From positions 1,240,001-1,304,000 of the forward strand of contig CM071595.1 of NCBI GenBank assembly GCA_036435485.1: 64,000 nucleotides of DNA, given 5' to 3'. The notes under the pieces were generated by a model, which did no database searches, was not told the origin of the DNA, and saw only the letters and a list, made by a program, of their open reading frames with translations. Below are positions 34,796 through 48,145 of this stretch, in pieces (the first letter of the stretch is position 1; every line of letters starts with the position of its first letter). Origin of the DNA: Saposhnikovia divaricata (taxonomy: Eukaryota; Streptophyta; Magnoliopsida; Apiales; Apiaceae). The translations under genes and the position numbers were made by a program.

Positions 34796-36316
34796 TGGTC
34801 CGACCCGATTTTTAACAATATCCTGTGTACTAACCCCTTTGAGGATTATCCAAAAACCGAGTTTTGACTATATCAGCTCCGATTCAGGTCTGAATTGCGT
34901 CAAATAAAATTTCGTTGAATTCCAATAACCCATAGGAACAAAATATGTAAAAATATCCTTAAAGTGGTCCGACTCGATTTTTAACAATATCCCGTGTACT
35001 AACCACTTTGAGGATTATCCGAAAACCGAGTTTCGTTCATATCAGCTCCGATTCAGGTCTGAATTGCGTCAAATAAAATTTCGTTGAATTCCAATAACCC
35101 ATAGGAACAAAATATTTAAAAATATCCACAAAATGGTCAGACCCGATTTTTAACAATATCCCGTGTACTAACCCCTTTGAGGATTATCCAAAAACCGAGT
35201 TTTGACTATATAAGCTCCGATTCAGGTCTGAATTGCGTCAAATAAAATTTCGTTGAATTCCAATAACCCATAGGAACAAAATATGTAAAAATATCCACAA
35301 AATGGTCCGACCCGATTTTTAACAATATCCCGTGTACTAACCCCTTTGAGAATTTTCCGAAAACCGAGTTTCGATCATATCAGCTCCGATTCCGGTCCGA
35401 ACTGCGTCAAATAAAATTTCGTTGAATTCCAATAACCCATAGGAACAAAATATTTAAAAATATCAACAAAATGGTCCGACCCGATTTTTAACAATATCCC
35501 GTGTACTAACCCCTTTGAGGATTATCCAAAAACCGAGTTTTGACTATATAAGCTCCGATTAAGGTCTGAATTGCGTCAAATAAAATTTCGTTGAATTCCA
35601 ATAACCCATAGGAACAAAATATGTAAAAATATCCACAAAATGGTCCGACTCGATTTTTAACAATATCCCGTGTACTAACCCCTTTGAGGATTATCCAAAA
35701 ACCGAGTTTTGACTATATCAGCTCCGATTCAGGTCTGAATTGCGTCAAATAAAATTTCGTTGAATTCCAATAACCCATAGGAACAAAATATGTAAAAATA
35801 TCCTTAAAATGGTCCGACTCGATTTTTAACAATATCCCGTGTACTAACCACTTTGGGGATTATCCGAAAACCGAGTTTCGTTCATATCAGCTCCGATTCA
35901 GGTCTGAATTGCGTCAAATAAAATTTCGTTGAATTCCAATAACCCATAGGAACAAAATATTTAAAAATATCCACAAAATGGTCCGACCCGATTTTTAACA
36001 ATATCCCGTGTACTAACCCCTTTGAGAATTTTCCGAAAACCGAGTTTCGATCATATCAGCTCCGATTCCGGTCTGAATTGCGTCAAATAAAATTTCGTTT
36101 AATTACAATAACCCATAGGAACAAAATATGTAAAAATATCCACAAAATGGTCCGACTCGATTTTTAACAATATCCCGTGTACTAACCCCTTTGAGGATTA
36201 TCCAAAAACCGAGTTTTGACTATATAAGCTCCGATACAGGTCTGAATTGTGTCAAATAAAATTTCGTTGAATTCCAATAACCCATAGGAACAAAATATTT
36301 AAAAATATCAACAAAA

Positions 36317-39300
36317 TGGTCCGACCCGATTTTTAACAATATCCCGTGTACTAACCCCTTTGAGGATTATCCAAAAACCGAGTTTTGACTATATCAGCTC
36401 CGATTCAGGTCTGAATTGCGTCAAATAAAATTTCGTTGAATTCCAATAACCCATAGGAACAAAATATGTAAAAATATCCTTAAAGTGGTCCTACTCAATT
36501 TTTAACAATATCCCGTGTACTAACCACTTTGAGGATTATCCGAAAATCGAGTTTCGTTCATATCAGCTCCGATTCAGGTCTGAATTGCGTCAAATAAAAT
36601 TTCGTTGAATTCCAATAACCCATAGGAACAAAATATTTAAAAATATCCACAAAATGGTCAGACCCGATTTTTAACAATATCCCGTGTACTAACCCCTTTG
36701 AGAATTTTCCGAAAACCGAGTTTCAATCATATCAGCTCCGATTCCGGTCTGAATTGCGTCAAATAAAATTTCGTTGAATTCCAATAACCCATAGGAACAA
36801 AATATTTAAAAATATCCACAAAATGGTCCGACTCAATTTTTAACAATATCCCGTGTACTAACCCCTTTGAGGATTATCCAAAAACCGAGTTTTGACTATA
36901 TAAGCTCCGATTCAGGTCTGAATTGCGTCAAATAAAATCTCGTTGAATTCCAATAACCCATAGGAACAAAATATGTAAAAATATCCACAAAATGGTCCGA
37001 CCCGATTTTTAACAATATCCCGTGTACTAACCCCTTTGAGAATTTTCCGAAAACCGAGTTTCGATCATATCAGCTCCGATTCCGGTCCGAACTGCGTCAA
37101 ATAAAATTTGGTTGAATTCCAATAACCCATAGGAACAAAATATTTAAAAATATCAACAAAATGGTCCGACCCGATTTTTAACAATATCCCGTGTACTAAC
37201 CCCTTTGAGGATTATCCAAAAACCGAGTTTTGACTATATCAGCTCCGATTCAGGTCTGAATTGCGTCAAATAAAATTTCGTTGAATTCCAATAACCCATA
37301 GGAACAAAATATGTAAAAATATCCTTAAAGTGGTCCGACTCGATTTTTAACAATATCCCGTGTACTAACCACTTTGAGGATTATCCGAAAACCGAGTTTC
37401 GTTCATATCAGCTCCGATTCAGGTCTGAATTGCGTCAAATAAAATTTCGTTGAATTCCAATAACCCATAGGAACAAAATATTTAAAAATATCCACAAAAT
37501 GGTCAGACCCGATTTTTAACAATATCCCGTGTACTAACCCCTTTGAGGATTATCCAAAAACCGAGTTTTGACTATATAAGCTCCGATTCAGGTCTGAATT
37601 GCGTCAAATAAAATTTCGTTGAATTCCAATAACCCATAGGAACAAAATATGTAAAAATATCCACAAAATGGACCGACCCGATTTTTAACAATATCCCGTG
37701 TACTAACCCCTTTGAGAATTTTCCGAAAACCGAGTTTCGATCATATCAGCTCCGATTCCGGTCCGAACTGCGTCAAATAAAATTTCGTTGAATTCCAATA
37801 ACCCATAGGAACAAAATATTTAAAAATATCAACAAAATGGTCCGACCCGATTTTTAACAATATCCTGTGTACTAACCCCTTTGAGGATTATCCAAAAACC
37901 GAGTTTTGACTATATCAGCTCCGATTCAGGTCTGAATTGCGTCAAATAAAATTTCGTTGAATTCCAATAACCCATAGGAACAAAATATGTAAAAATATCC
38001 TTAAAGTGGTCCGACTCGATTTTTAACAATATCCCGTGTACTAACCACTTTGAGGATTATCCGAAAACCGAGTTTCGTTCATATCAGCTCCGATTCAGGT
38101 CTGAATTGCGTCAAATAAAATTTCGTTGAATTCCAATAACCCATAGGAACAAAATATTTAAAAATATCCACAAAATGGTCAGACCCGATTTTTAACAATA
38201 TCCCGTGTACTAACCCCTTTGAGGATTATCCAAAAACCGAGTTTTGACTATATAAGCTCCGATTCAGGTCTGAATTGCGTCAAATAAAATTTCGTTGAAT
38301 TCCAATAACCCATAGGAACAAAATATGTAAAAATATCCACAAAATGGTCCGACCCGATTTTTAACAATATCCCGTGTACTAACCCCTTTGAGAATTTTCC
38401 GAAAACCGAGTTTCGATCATATCAGCTCCGATTCCGGTCCGAACTGCGTCAAATAAAATTTCGTTGAATTCCAATAACCCATAGGAACAAAATATTTAAA
38501 AATATCAACAAAATGGTCCGACCCGATTTTTAACAATATCCCGTGTACTAACCCCTTTGAGGATTATCCAAAAACCGAGTTTTGACTATATAAGCTCCGA
38601 TTAAGGTCTGAATTGCGTCAAATAAAATTTCGTTGAATTCCAATAACCCATAGGAACAAAATATGTAAAAATATCCACAAAATGGTCCGACTCGATTTTT
38701 AACAATATCCCGTGTACTAACCCCTTTGAGGATTATCCAAAAACCGAGTTTTGACTATATCAGCTCCGATTCAGGTCTGAATTGCGTCAAATAAAATTTC
38801 GTTGAATTCCAATAACCCATAGGAACAAAATATGTAAAAATATCCTTAAAATGGTCCGACTCGATTTTTAACAATATCCCGTGTACTAACCACTTTGGGG
38901 ATTATCCGAAAACCGAGTTTCGTTCATATCAGCTCCGATTCAGGTCTGAATTGCGTCAAATAAAATTTTGTTGAATTCCAATAACCCATAGGAACAAAAT
39001 ATTTAAAAATATCCACAAAATGGTCCGACCCGATTTTTAACAATATCCCGTGTACTAACCCCTTTGAGAATTTTCCGAAAACCGAGTTTCGATCATATCA
39101 GCTCCGATTCCGGTCTGAATTGCGTCAAATAAAATTTCGTTTAATTACAATAACCCATAGGAACAAAATATGTAAAAATATCCACAAAATGGTCCGACTC
39201 GATTTTTAACAATATCCCGTGTACTAACCCCTTTGAGGATTATCCAAAAACCGAGTTTTGACTATATAAGCTCCGATACAGGTCTGAATTGTGTCAAATA

Positions 39301-39358
39301 AAATTTCGTTGAATTCCAATAACCCATAGGAACAAAATATTTAAAAATATCAACAAAA
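36317..39358 (+). repeat. 18-mer higher-order repeat, copy 2 (3042 bp)
   Basis: Same 18 monomers in the same order with all markers at exactly +3042 (36486, 37110, 37866, 38603, 39138). Only scattered single changes separate it from copy 1, such as AAATCTCGTTG in the F at 36824, TGGACCGACCC at 37669 and TTTTGTTG in the A at 38852. Confidence 0.92.
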
Positions 39359-40203
39359 TGGTCCGACCCGATTTTTAACAATATCCCGTGTACTAACCCC
39401 TTTGAGGATTATCCAAAAACCGAGTTTTGACTATATAAGCTCCGATTAAGGTCTGAATTGCGTCAAATAAAATTTCGTTGAATTCCAATAACCCATAGGA
39501 ACAAAATATGTAAAAATATCCACAAAATGGTCCGACTCGATTTTTAACAATATCCCGTGTACTAACCCCTTTGAGGATTATCCAAAAACCGAGTTTTGAC
39601 TATATCAGCTCCGATTCAGGTCTGAATTGCGTCAAATAAAATTTCGTTGAATTCCAATAACCCATAGGAACAAAATATGTAAAAATATCCTTAAAATGGT
39701 CCGACTCGATTTTTAACAATATCCCGTGTACTAACCACTTTGGGGATTATCCGAAAACCGAGTTTCGTTCATATCAGCTCCGATTCAGGTCTGAATTGCG
39801 TCAAATAAAATTTTGTTGAATTCCAATAACCCATAGGAACAAAATATTTAAAAATATCCACAAAATGGTCCGACCCGATTTTTAACAATATCCCGTGTAC
39901 TAACCCCTTTGAGAATTTTCCGAAAACCGAGTTTCGATCATATCAGCTCCGATTCCGGTCTGAATTGCGTCAAATAAAATTTCGTTTAATTACAATAACC
40001 CATAGGAACAAAATATGTAAAAATATCCACAAAATGGTCCGACTCGATTTTTAACAATATCCCGTGTACTAACCCCTTTGAGGATTATCCAAAAACCGAG
40101 TTTTGACTATATAAGCTCCGATACAGGTCTGAATTGTGTCAAATAAAATTTCGTTGAATTCCAATAACCCATAGGAACAAAATATTTAAAAATATCAACA
40201 AAA
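39359..40203 (+). repeat. 5-mer tandem duplicate of 38514..39358 (845 bp)
   Basis: Order F G' A B'' C. GATTAAGG (39448 against 38603), the TTTTGTTG in A and CGTTTAATTAC (39983 against 39138) all lie 845 bp apart. The TTTTGTTG in A appears only in these two copies, so this duplication is younger than the 18-mer. Confidence 0.9.
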
Positions 40204-42062
40204 TGGTCCGACCCGATTTTTAACAATATCCCGTGTACTAACCCCTTTGAGGATTATCCAAAAACCGAGTTTTGACTATATAAGCTCCGATTCAGGTCTG
40301 AATTGCGTCAAATAAAATTTCGTTGAATTCCAATAACCCATAGGAACAAAATATGTAAAAATATCCACAAAATGGTCCGACCCGATTTTTAACAATATCC
40401 CGTGTACTAACCCCTTTGAGAATTTTCCGAAAACCGAGTTTCGATCATATCAGCTCCGATTCCGGTCCGAACTGCGTCAAATAAAATTTCGTTGAATTCC
40501 AATAACCCATAGGAACAAAATATTTAAAAATATCAACAAAATGGTCCGACCCGATTTTTAACAATATCCTGTGTACTAACCCCTTTGAGGATTATCCAAA
40601 AACCGAGTTTTGACTATATCAGCTCCGATTCAGGTCTGAATTGCGTCAAATAAAATTTCGTTGAATTCCAATAACCCATAGGAACAAAATATGTAAAAAT
40701 ATCCTTAAAGTGGTCCGACTCGATTTTTAACAATATCCCGTGTACTAACCACTTTGAGGATTATCCGAAAACCGAGTTTCGTTCATATCAGCTCCGATTC
40801 AGGTCTGAATTGCGTCAAATAAAATTTCGTTGAATTCCAATAACCCATAGGAACAAAATATTTAAAAATATCCACAAAATGGTCAGACCCGATTTTTAAC
40901 AATATCCCGTGTACTAACCCCTTTGAGGATTATCCAAAAACCGAGTTTTGACTATATAAGCTCCGATTCAGGTCTGAATTGCGTCAAATAAAATTTCGTT
41001 GAATTCCAATAACCCATAGGAACAAAATATGTAAAAATATCCACAAAATGGTCCGACCCGATTTTTAACAATATCCCGTGTACTAACCCCTTTGAGAATT
41101 TTCCGAAAACCGAGTTTCGATCATATCAGCTCCGATTCCGGTCCGAACTGCGTCAAATAAAATTTCGTTGAATTCCAATAACCCATAGGAACAAAATATT
41201 TAAAAATATCAACAAAATGGTCCGACCCGATTTTTAACAATATCCCGTGTACTAACCCCTTTGAGGATTATCCAAAAACCGAGTTTTGACTATATAAGCT
41301 CCGATTCAGGTCTGAATTGCGTCAAATAAAATTTCGTTGAATTCCAATAACCCATAGGAACAAAATATGTAAAAATATCCACAAAATGGTCCGACTCGAT
41401 TTTTAACAATATCCCTTGTACTAACCCCTTTGAGGATTATCCAAAAACCGAGTTTTGACTATATCAGCTCCGATTCAGGTCTGAATTGCGTCAAATAAAA
41501 TTTCGTTGAATTCCAATAACCCATAGGAACAAAATATGTAAAAATATCCTTAAAATGGTCCGACTCGATTTTTAACAATATCCCGTGTACTAACCACTTT
41601 GGGGATTATCCGAAAACCGAGTTTCGTTCATATCAGCTCCGATTCAGGTCTGAATTGCGTCAAATAAAATTTCGTTGAATTCCAATAACCCATAGGAACA
41701 AAATATTTAAAAATATCCACAAAATGGTCCGACCCGATTTTTAACAATATCCCGTGTACTAACCCCTTTGAGAATTTTCCGAAAACCGAGTTTCGATCAT
41801 ATCAGCTCCGATTCCGGTCTGAATTGCGTCAAATAAAATTTCGTTTAATTACAATAACCCATAGGAACAAAATATGTAAAAATATCCACAAAATGGTCCG
41901 ACTCGATTTTTAACAATATCCCGTGTACTAACCCCTTTGAGGATTATCCAAAAACCGAGTTTTGACTATATAAGCTCCGATACAGGTCTGAATTGTGTCA
42001 AATAAAATTTCGTTGAATTCCAATAACCCATAGGAACAAAATATTTAAAAATATCAACAAAA
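40204..42062 (+). repeat. 11-mer higher-order repeat F-B2'-D-A-H-B2'-F-G'-A-B''-C (1859 bp)
   Basis: Markers TCCTGTG (40570), TTGGGG in the second A and CGTTTAATTAC (41842). The same 11 monomers in the same order occur at 60315..62173 and 62174..64000, 20,111 bp (119 monomers) away. The G' at 41387 has a private ATCCCTTGTAC. Confidence 0.9.
41725..41893 (+). repeat. Representative type B'' monomer
   Basis: B-like front and middle with TCTGAATTGCG, then TTTCGTTTAATTACAAT in place of TTTCGTTGAATTCCAAT, ending TGTA..CCACAAAA. The TAATTAC variant removes GAATTC and is an excellent tracer. Its CGTTTAATTAC start is at 36096, 39138, 39983, 41842, 44376, 45897, 47587, 50122, 51981, 57728, 60094, 61953 and 63812. 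Spacings are 18, 5, 11, 15 (minus 1 bp), 9, 10, 15, 11, 34 (plus 1 bp), 14, 11 and 11 monomers. Confidence 0.88.
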
Positions 42063-44596
42063 TGGTCCGACCCGATTTTTAACAATATCCCGTGTACTAA
42101 CCCCTTTGAGGATTATCCAAAAACCGAGTTTTGACTATATAAGCTCCGATTCAGGTCTGAATTGCGTCAAATAAAATTTCGTTGAATTCCAATAACCCAT
42201 AGGAACAAAATATGTAAAAATATCCACAAAATGGTCCGACCCGATTTTTAACAATATCCCGTGTACTAACCCCTTTGAGAATTTTCCGAAAACCGAGTTT
42301 CGATCATATCAGCTCCGATTCCGGTCCGAACTGCGTCAAATAAAATTTCGTTGAATTCCAATAACCCATAGGAACAAAATATTTAAAAATATCAACAAAA
42401 TGGTCCGACCCGATTTTTAACAATATCCTGTGTACTAACCCCTTTGAGGATTATCCAAAAACCGAGTTTTGACTATATCAGCTCCGATTCAGGTCTGAAT
42501 TGCGTCAAATAAAATTTCGTTGAATTCCAATAACCCATAGGAACAAAATATGTAAAAATATCCTTAAAGTGGTCCGACTCGATTTTTAACAATATCCCGT
42601 GTACTAACCACTTTGAGGATTATCCGAAAACCGAGTTTCGTTCATATCAGCTCCGATTCAGGTCTGAATTGCGTCAAATAAAATTTCGTTGAATTCCAAT
42701 AACCCATAGGAACAAAATATTTAAAAATATCCACAAAATGGTCAGACCCGATTTTTAACAATATCCCGTGTACTAACCCCTTTGAGGATTATCCAAAAAC
42801 CGAGTTTTGACTATATAAGCTCCGATTCAGGTCTGAATTGCGTCAAATAAAATTTCGTTGAATTCCAATAACCCATAGGAACAAAATATGTAAAAATATC
42901 CACAAAATGGTCCAACCCGATTTTTAACAATATCCCGTGTACTAACCCCTTTGAGAATTTTCCGAAAACCGAGTTTCGATCATATCAGCTCCGATTCCGG
43001 TCCGAACTGCGTCAAATAAAATTTCGTTGAATTCCAATAACCCATAGGAACAAAATATTTAAAAATATCAACAAAATGGTCCGACCCGATTTTTAACAAT
43101 ATCCTGTGTACTAACCCCTTTGAGGATTATCCAAAAACCGAGTTTTGACTATATCAGCTCCGATTCAGGTCTGAATTGCGTCAAATAAAATTTCGTTGAA
43201 TTCCAATAACCCATAGGAACAAAATATGTAAAAATATCCTTAAAGTGGTCCGACTCGATTTTTAACAATATCCCGTGTACTAACCACTTTGAGGATTATC
43301 CGAAAACCGAGTTTCGTTCATATCAGCTCCGATTCAGGTCTGAATTGCGTCAAATAAAATTTCGTTGAATTCCAATAACCCATAGGAACAAAATATTTAA
43401 AAATATCCACAAAATGGTCAGACCCGATTTTTAACAATATCCCGTGTACTAACCCCTTTGAGGATTATCCAAAAACCGAGTTTTGACTATATAAGCTCCG
43501 ATTCAGGTCTGAATTGCGTCAAATAAAATTTCGTTGAATTCCAATAACCCATAGGAACAAAATATGTAAAAATATCCACAAAATGGTCCGACCCGATTTT
43601 TAACAATATCCCGTGTACTAACCCCTTTGAGAATTTTCCGAAAACCGAGTTTCGATCATATCAGCTCCGATTCCGGTCCGAACTGCGTCAAATAAAATTT
43701 CGTTGAATTCCAATAACCCATAGGAACAAAATATTTAAAAATATCAACAAAATGGTCCGACCCGATTTTTAACAATATCCCGTGTACTAACCCCTTTGAG
43801 GATTATCCAAAAACCGAGTTTTGACTATATAAGCTCCGATTCAGGTCTGAATTGCGTCAAATAAAATTTCGTTGAATTCCAATAACCCATAGGAACAAAA
43901 TATGTAAAAATATCCACAAAATGGTCCGACTCGATTTTTAACAATATCCCGTGTACTAACCCCTTTGAGGATTATCCAAAAACCGAGTTTTGACTATATC
44001 AGCTCCGATTCAGGTCTGAATTGCGTCAAATAAAATTTCGTTGAATTCCAATAACCCATAGGAACAAAATATGTAAAAATATCCTTAAAATGGTCCGACT
44101 CGATTTTTAACAATATCCCGTGTACTAACCACTTTGGGGATTATCCGAAAACCGAGTTTCGTTCATATCAGCTCCGATTCAGGTCTGAATTGCGTCAAAT
44201 AAAATTTCGTTGAATTCCAATAACCCATAGGAACAAAATATTTAAAAATATCCACAAAATGGTCCGACCCGATTTTTAACAATATCCCGTGTACTAACCC
44301 CTTTGAGAATTTTCCGAAAACCGAGTTTCGATCATATCAGCTCCGATTCCGGTCTGAATTGCGTCAAATAAATTTCGTTTAATTACAATAACCCATAGGA
44401 ACAAAATATGTAAAAATATCCACAAAATGGTCCGACTCGATTTTTAACAATATCCCGTGTACTAACCCCTTTGAGGATTATCCAAAAACCGAGTTTTGAC
44501 TATATAAGCTCCGATACAGGTCTGAATTGTGTAAAATAAAATTTCGTTGAATTCCAATAACCCATAGGAACAAAATATTTAAAAATATCAACAAAA
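42063..44596 (+). repeat. 15-mer variant of the 11-mer (2534 bp)
   Basis: Order F B2' D A H B2' D A H B2' F G' A B'' C. It equals the 11-mer with D-A-H-B2' (42401..43076) duplicated at 43077..43752; TCCTGTG occurs at 42429 and 43105. It is one base short because the B'' at 44260 has AAATAAATTTCG, one A less. The last C has GTGTAAAATA, seen again only in the last partial monomer of the window. Confidence 0.9.
44260..44427 (+). repeat. 168-bp type B'' monomer
   Basis: One A is missing in the AAATAAAATTT stretch just before CGTTTAATTAC. Not found in any other B'' copy, so it arose after the blocks were copied or is a sequencing or assembly error. Confidence 0.85.
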
Positions 44597-44765
44597 TGGT
44601 CCGACCCGATTTTTAACAATATCCCGTGTACTAACCCCTTTGAGAATTTTCCGAAAACCGAGTTTCGATCATATCAGCTCCGATTCCGGTCCGAACTGCG
44701 TCAAATAAAATTTCGTTGAATTCCAATAACCCATAGGAACAAAATATTTAAAAATATCAACAAAA
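44597..44765 (+). repeat. Linking B2' monomer
   Basis: B2' follows C directly where the 11-mer has F between them, so one F has been lost at this junction. Confidence 0.78.
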
Positions 44766-45779
44766 TGGTCCGACCCGATTTTTAACAATATCCTGTGTAC
44801 TAACCCCTTTGAGGATTATCCAAAAACCGAGTTTTGACTATATCAGCTCCGATTCAGGTCTGAATTGCGTCAAATAAAATTTCGTTGAATTCCAATAACC
44901 CATAGGAACAAAATATGTAAAAATATCCTTAAAGTGGTCCGACTCGATTTTTAACAATATCCCGTGTACTAACCACTTTGAGGATTATCCGAAAACCGAG
45001 TTTCGTTCATATCAGCTCCGATTCAGGTCTGAATTGCGTCAAATAAAATTTCGTTGAATTCCAATAACCCATAGGAACAAAATATTTAAAAATATCCACA
45101 AAATGGTCAGACCCGATTTTTAACAATATCCCGTGTACTAACCCCTTTGAGGATTATCCAAAAACCGAGTTTTGACTATATAAGCTCCGATTCAGGTCTG
45201 AATTGCGTCAAATAAAATTTCGTTGAATTCCAATAACCCATAGGAACAAAATATGTAAAAATATCCACAAAATGGTCCGACCCGATTTTTAACAATATCC
45301 CGTGTACTAACCCCTTTGAGAATTTTCCGAAAACCGAGTTTCGATCATATCAGCTCCGATTCCGGTCCGAACTGCGTCAAATAAAATTTCGTTGAATTCC
45401 AATAACCCATAGGAACAAAATATTTAAAAATATCAACAAAATGGTCCGACCCGATTTTTAACAATATCCCGTGTACTAACCCCTTTGAGGATTATCCAAA
45501 AACCGAGTTTTGACTATATAAGCTCCGATTCAGGTCTGAATTGCGTCAAATAAAATTTCGTTGAATTCCAATAACCCATAGGAACAAAATATGTAAAAAT
45601 ATCCACAAAATGGTCCGACTCGATTTTTAACAATATCCCGTGTACTAACCCCTTTGAGGATTATCCAAAAACCGAGTTTTGACTATATCAGCTCCGATTC
45701 AGGTCTGAATTGCGTCAAATAAAATTTCGTTGAATTCCAATAACCCATAGGAACAAAATATGTAAAAATATCCTTAAAA

Positions 45780-45948
45780 TGGTCCGACTCGATTTTTAAC
45801 AATATCCCGTGTACTAACCACTTTGGGGATTATCCGAAAACCGAGTTTCGTTCATATCAGCTCCGATTCAGGTCTGAATTGCGTCAAATAAAATTTCGTT
45901 TAATTACAATAACCCATAGGAACAAAATATGTAAAAATATCCACAAAA
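45780..45948 (+). repeat. A/B'' hybrid monomer
   Basis: Front and middle of A (CCACTTTGGGG, TTTCGTTC, ATTCAGG) joined to the B'' tail (TTTAATTAC, TGTA..CCACAAAA). The join lies between ATTCAGG and CGTTTAATTAC. It reads as loss of one monomer from the A-B'' pair seen intact at 44091/44260. Copied at 47470. Confidence 0.88.
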
Positions 45949-46286
45949 TGGTCCGACCCGATTTTTAACAATATCCCGTGTACTAACCCCTTTGAGGATT
46001 ATCCAAAAACCGAGTTTTGACTATATAAGCTCCGATTCAGGTCTGAATTGCGTCAAATAAAATTTCGTTGAATTCCAATAACCCATAGGAACAAAATATG
46101 TAAAAATATCCACAAAATGGTCCGACTCAATTTTTAACAATATCCCGTGTACTAACCCCTTTGAGGATTATCCAAAAACCGAGTTTTGACTATATCAGCT
46201 CCGATTCAGGTCTGAATTGCGTCAAATAAAATTTCGTTGAATTCCAATAACCCATAGGAACAAAATATGTAAAAATATCCTTAAAA

Positions 46287-46455
46287 TGGTCCGACTCGAT
46301 TTTTAAGAATATCCCGTGTACTAACCACTTTGGGGATTATCCGAAAACCGAGTTTCGATCATATCAGCTCCGATTCCGGTCCGAACTGCGTCAAATAAAA
46401 TTTCGTTGAATTCCAATAACCCATAGGAACAAAATATTTAAAAATATCAACAAAA
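46287..46455 (+). repeat. A/B2' hybrid monomer
   Basis: Front of A (CCACTTTGGGG, CCGAAAACC) switching inside GAGTTTCG to the B2' back (ATCATATC, ATTCCGG, CCGAACTGCG, TTTA..CAACAAAA). It is followed by D, as B2' would be. A private TTTTTAAGAAT is not in its copy at 47977. Confidence 0.88.
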
Positions 46456-48145
46456 TGGTCCGACCCGATTTTTAACAATATCCTGTGTACTAACCCCTTT
46501 GAGGATTATCCAAAAACCGAGTTTTGACTATATCAGCTCCGATTCAGGTCTGAATTGCGTCAAATAAAATTTCGTTGAATTCCAATAACCCATAGGAACA
46601 AAATATGTAAAAATATCCTTAAAGTGGTCCGACTCGATTTTTAACAATATCCCGTGTACTAACCACTTTGAGGATTATCCGAAAACCGAGTTTCGTTCAT
46701 ATCAGCTCCGATTCAGGTCTGAATTGCGTCAAATAAAATTTCGTTGAATTCCAATAACCCATAGGAACAAAATATTTAAAAATATCCACAAAATGGTCAG
46801 ACCCGATTTTTAACAATATCCCGTGTACTAACCCCTTTGAGGATTATCCAAAAACCGAGTTTTGACTATATAAGCTCCGATTCAGGTCTGAATTGCGTCA
46901 AATAAAATTTCGTTGAATTCCAATAACCCATAGGAACAAAATATGTAAAAATATCCACAAAATGGTCCGACCCGATTTTTAACAATATCCCGTGTACTAA
47001 CCCCTTTGAGAATTTTCCGAAAACCGAGTTTCGATCATATCAGCTCCGATTCCGGTCCGAACTGCGTCAAATAAAATTTCGTTGAATTCCAATAACCCAT
47101 AGGAACAAAATATTTAAAAATATCAACAAAATGGTCCGACCCGATTTTTAACAATATCCCGTGTACTAACCCCTTTGAGGATTATCCAAAAACCGAGTTT
47201 TGACTATATAAGCTCCGATTCAGGTCTGAATTGCGTCAAATAAAATTTCGTTGAATTCCAATAACCCATAGGAACAAAATATGTAAAAATATCCACAAAA
47301 TGGTCCGACTCGATTTTTAACAATATCCCGTGTACTAACCCCTTTGAGGATTATCCAAAAACCGAGTTTTGACTATATCAGCTCCGATTCAGGTCTGAAT
47401 TGCGTCAAATAAAATTTCGTTGAATTCCAATAACCCATAGGAACAAAATATGTAAAAATATCCTTAAAATGGTCCGACTCGATTTTTAACAATATCCCGT
47501 GTACTAACCACTTTGGGGATTATCCGAAAAACGAGTTTCGTTCATATCAGCTCCGATTCAGGTCTGAATTGCGTCAAATAAAATTTCGTTTAATTACAAT
47601 AACCCATAGGAACAAAATATGTAAAAATATCCACAAAATGGTCCGACTCGATTTTTAACAATATCCCGTGTACTAACCCCTTTGAGGATTATCCAAAAAC
47701 CGAGTTTTGACTATATAAGCTCCGATTCAGGTCTGAATTGCGTCAAATAAAATTTCGTTGAATTCCAATAACCCATAGGAACAAAATATGTAAAAATATC
47801 CACAAAATGGTCCGACTCAATTTTTAACAATATCCCGTGTACTAACCCCTTTGAGGATTATCCAAAAACCGAGTTTTGACTATATCAGCTCCGATTCAGG
47901 TCTGAATTGCGTCAAATAAAATTTCGTTGAATTCCAATAACCCATAGGAACAAAATATGTAAAAATATCCTTAAAATGGTCCGACTCGATTTTTAACAAT
48001 ATCCCGTGTACTAACCACTTTGGGGATTATCCGAAAACCGAGTTTCGATCATATCAGCTCCGATTCCGGTCCGAACTGCGTCAAATAAAATTTCGTTGAA
48101 TTCCAATAACCCATAGGAACAAAATATTTAAAAATATCAACAAAA
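46456..48145 (+). repeat. 10-mer higher-order repeat, copy 2 (1690 bp)
   Basis: Same ten monomers as 44766..46455, including both hybrids (47470 and 47977). Differences include GAAAAACGAG in the hybrid at 47470 and TCCGACTCG instead of TCCGACCCG in the F at 47639. A third, truncated start (D A H B2' F) follows at 48146. Confidence 0.91.

Larger units (their letters stand above)
33275..36316 (+). repeat. 18-mer higher-order repeat, copy 1 (3042 bp)
   Basis: Order D A E F B2' D A H B2' D A H B2' F G' A B'' C. Internally D-A-H-B2' occurs twice in tandem (34120 and 34796, 676 bp apart). Copy 2 follows directly at offset 3042 = 18 x 169. Markers: TCCTACTCAA (33444), TTTGGTTG (34068), TCCTGTG (34824), GATTAAGG (35561) and CGTTTAATTAC (36096). 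Confidence 0.92.
44766..46455 (+). repeat. 10-mer higher-order repeat, copy 1 (1690 bp)
   Basis: Order D A H B2' F G' A/B'' F G' A/B2'. It contains two different hybrid monomers (45780 and 46287). Copy 2 follows at offset 1690 = 10 x 169, with TCCTGTG at 44794 and 46484 and CGTTTAATTAC at 45897 and 47587. Confidence 0.91.
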
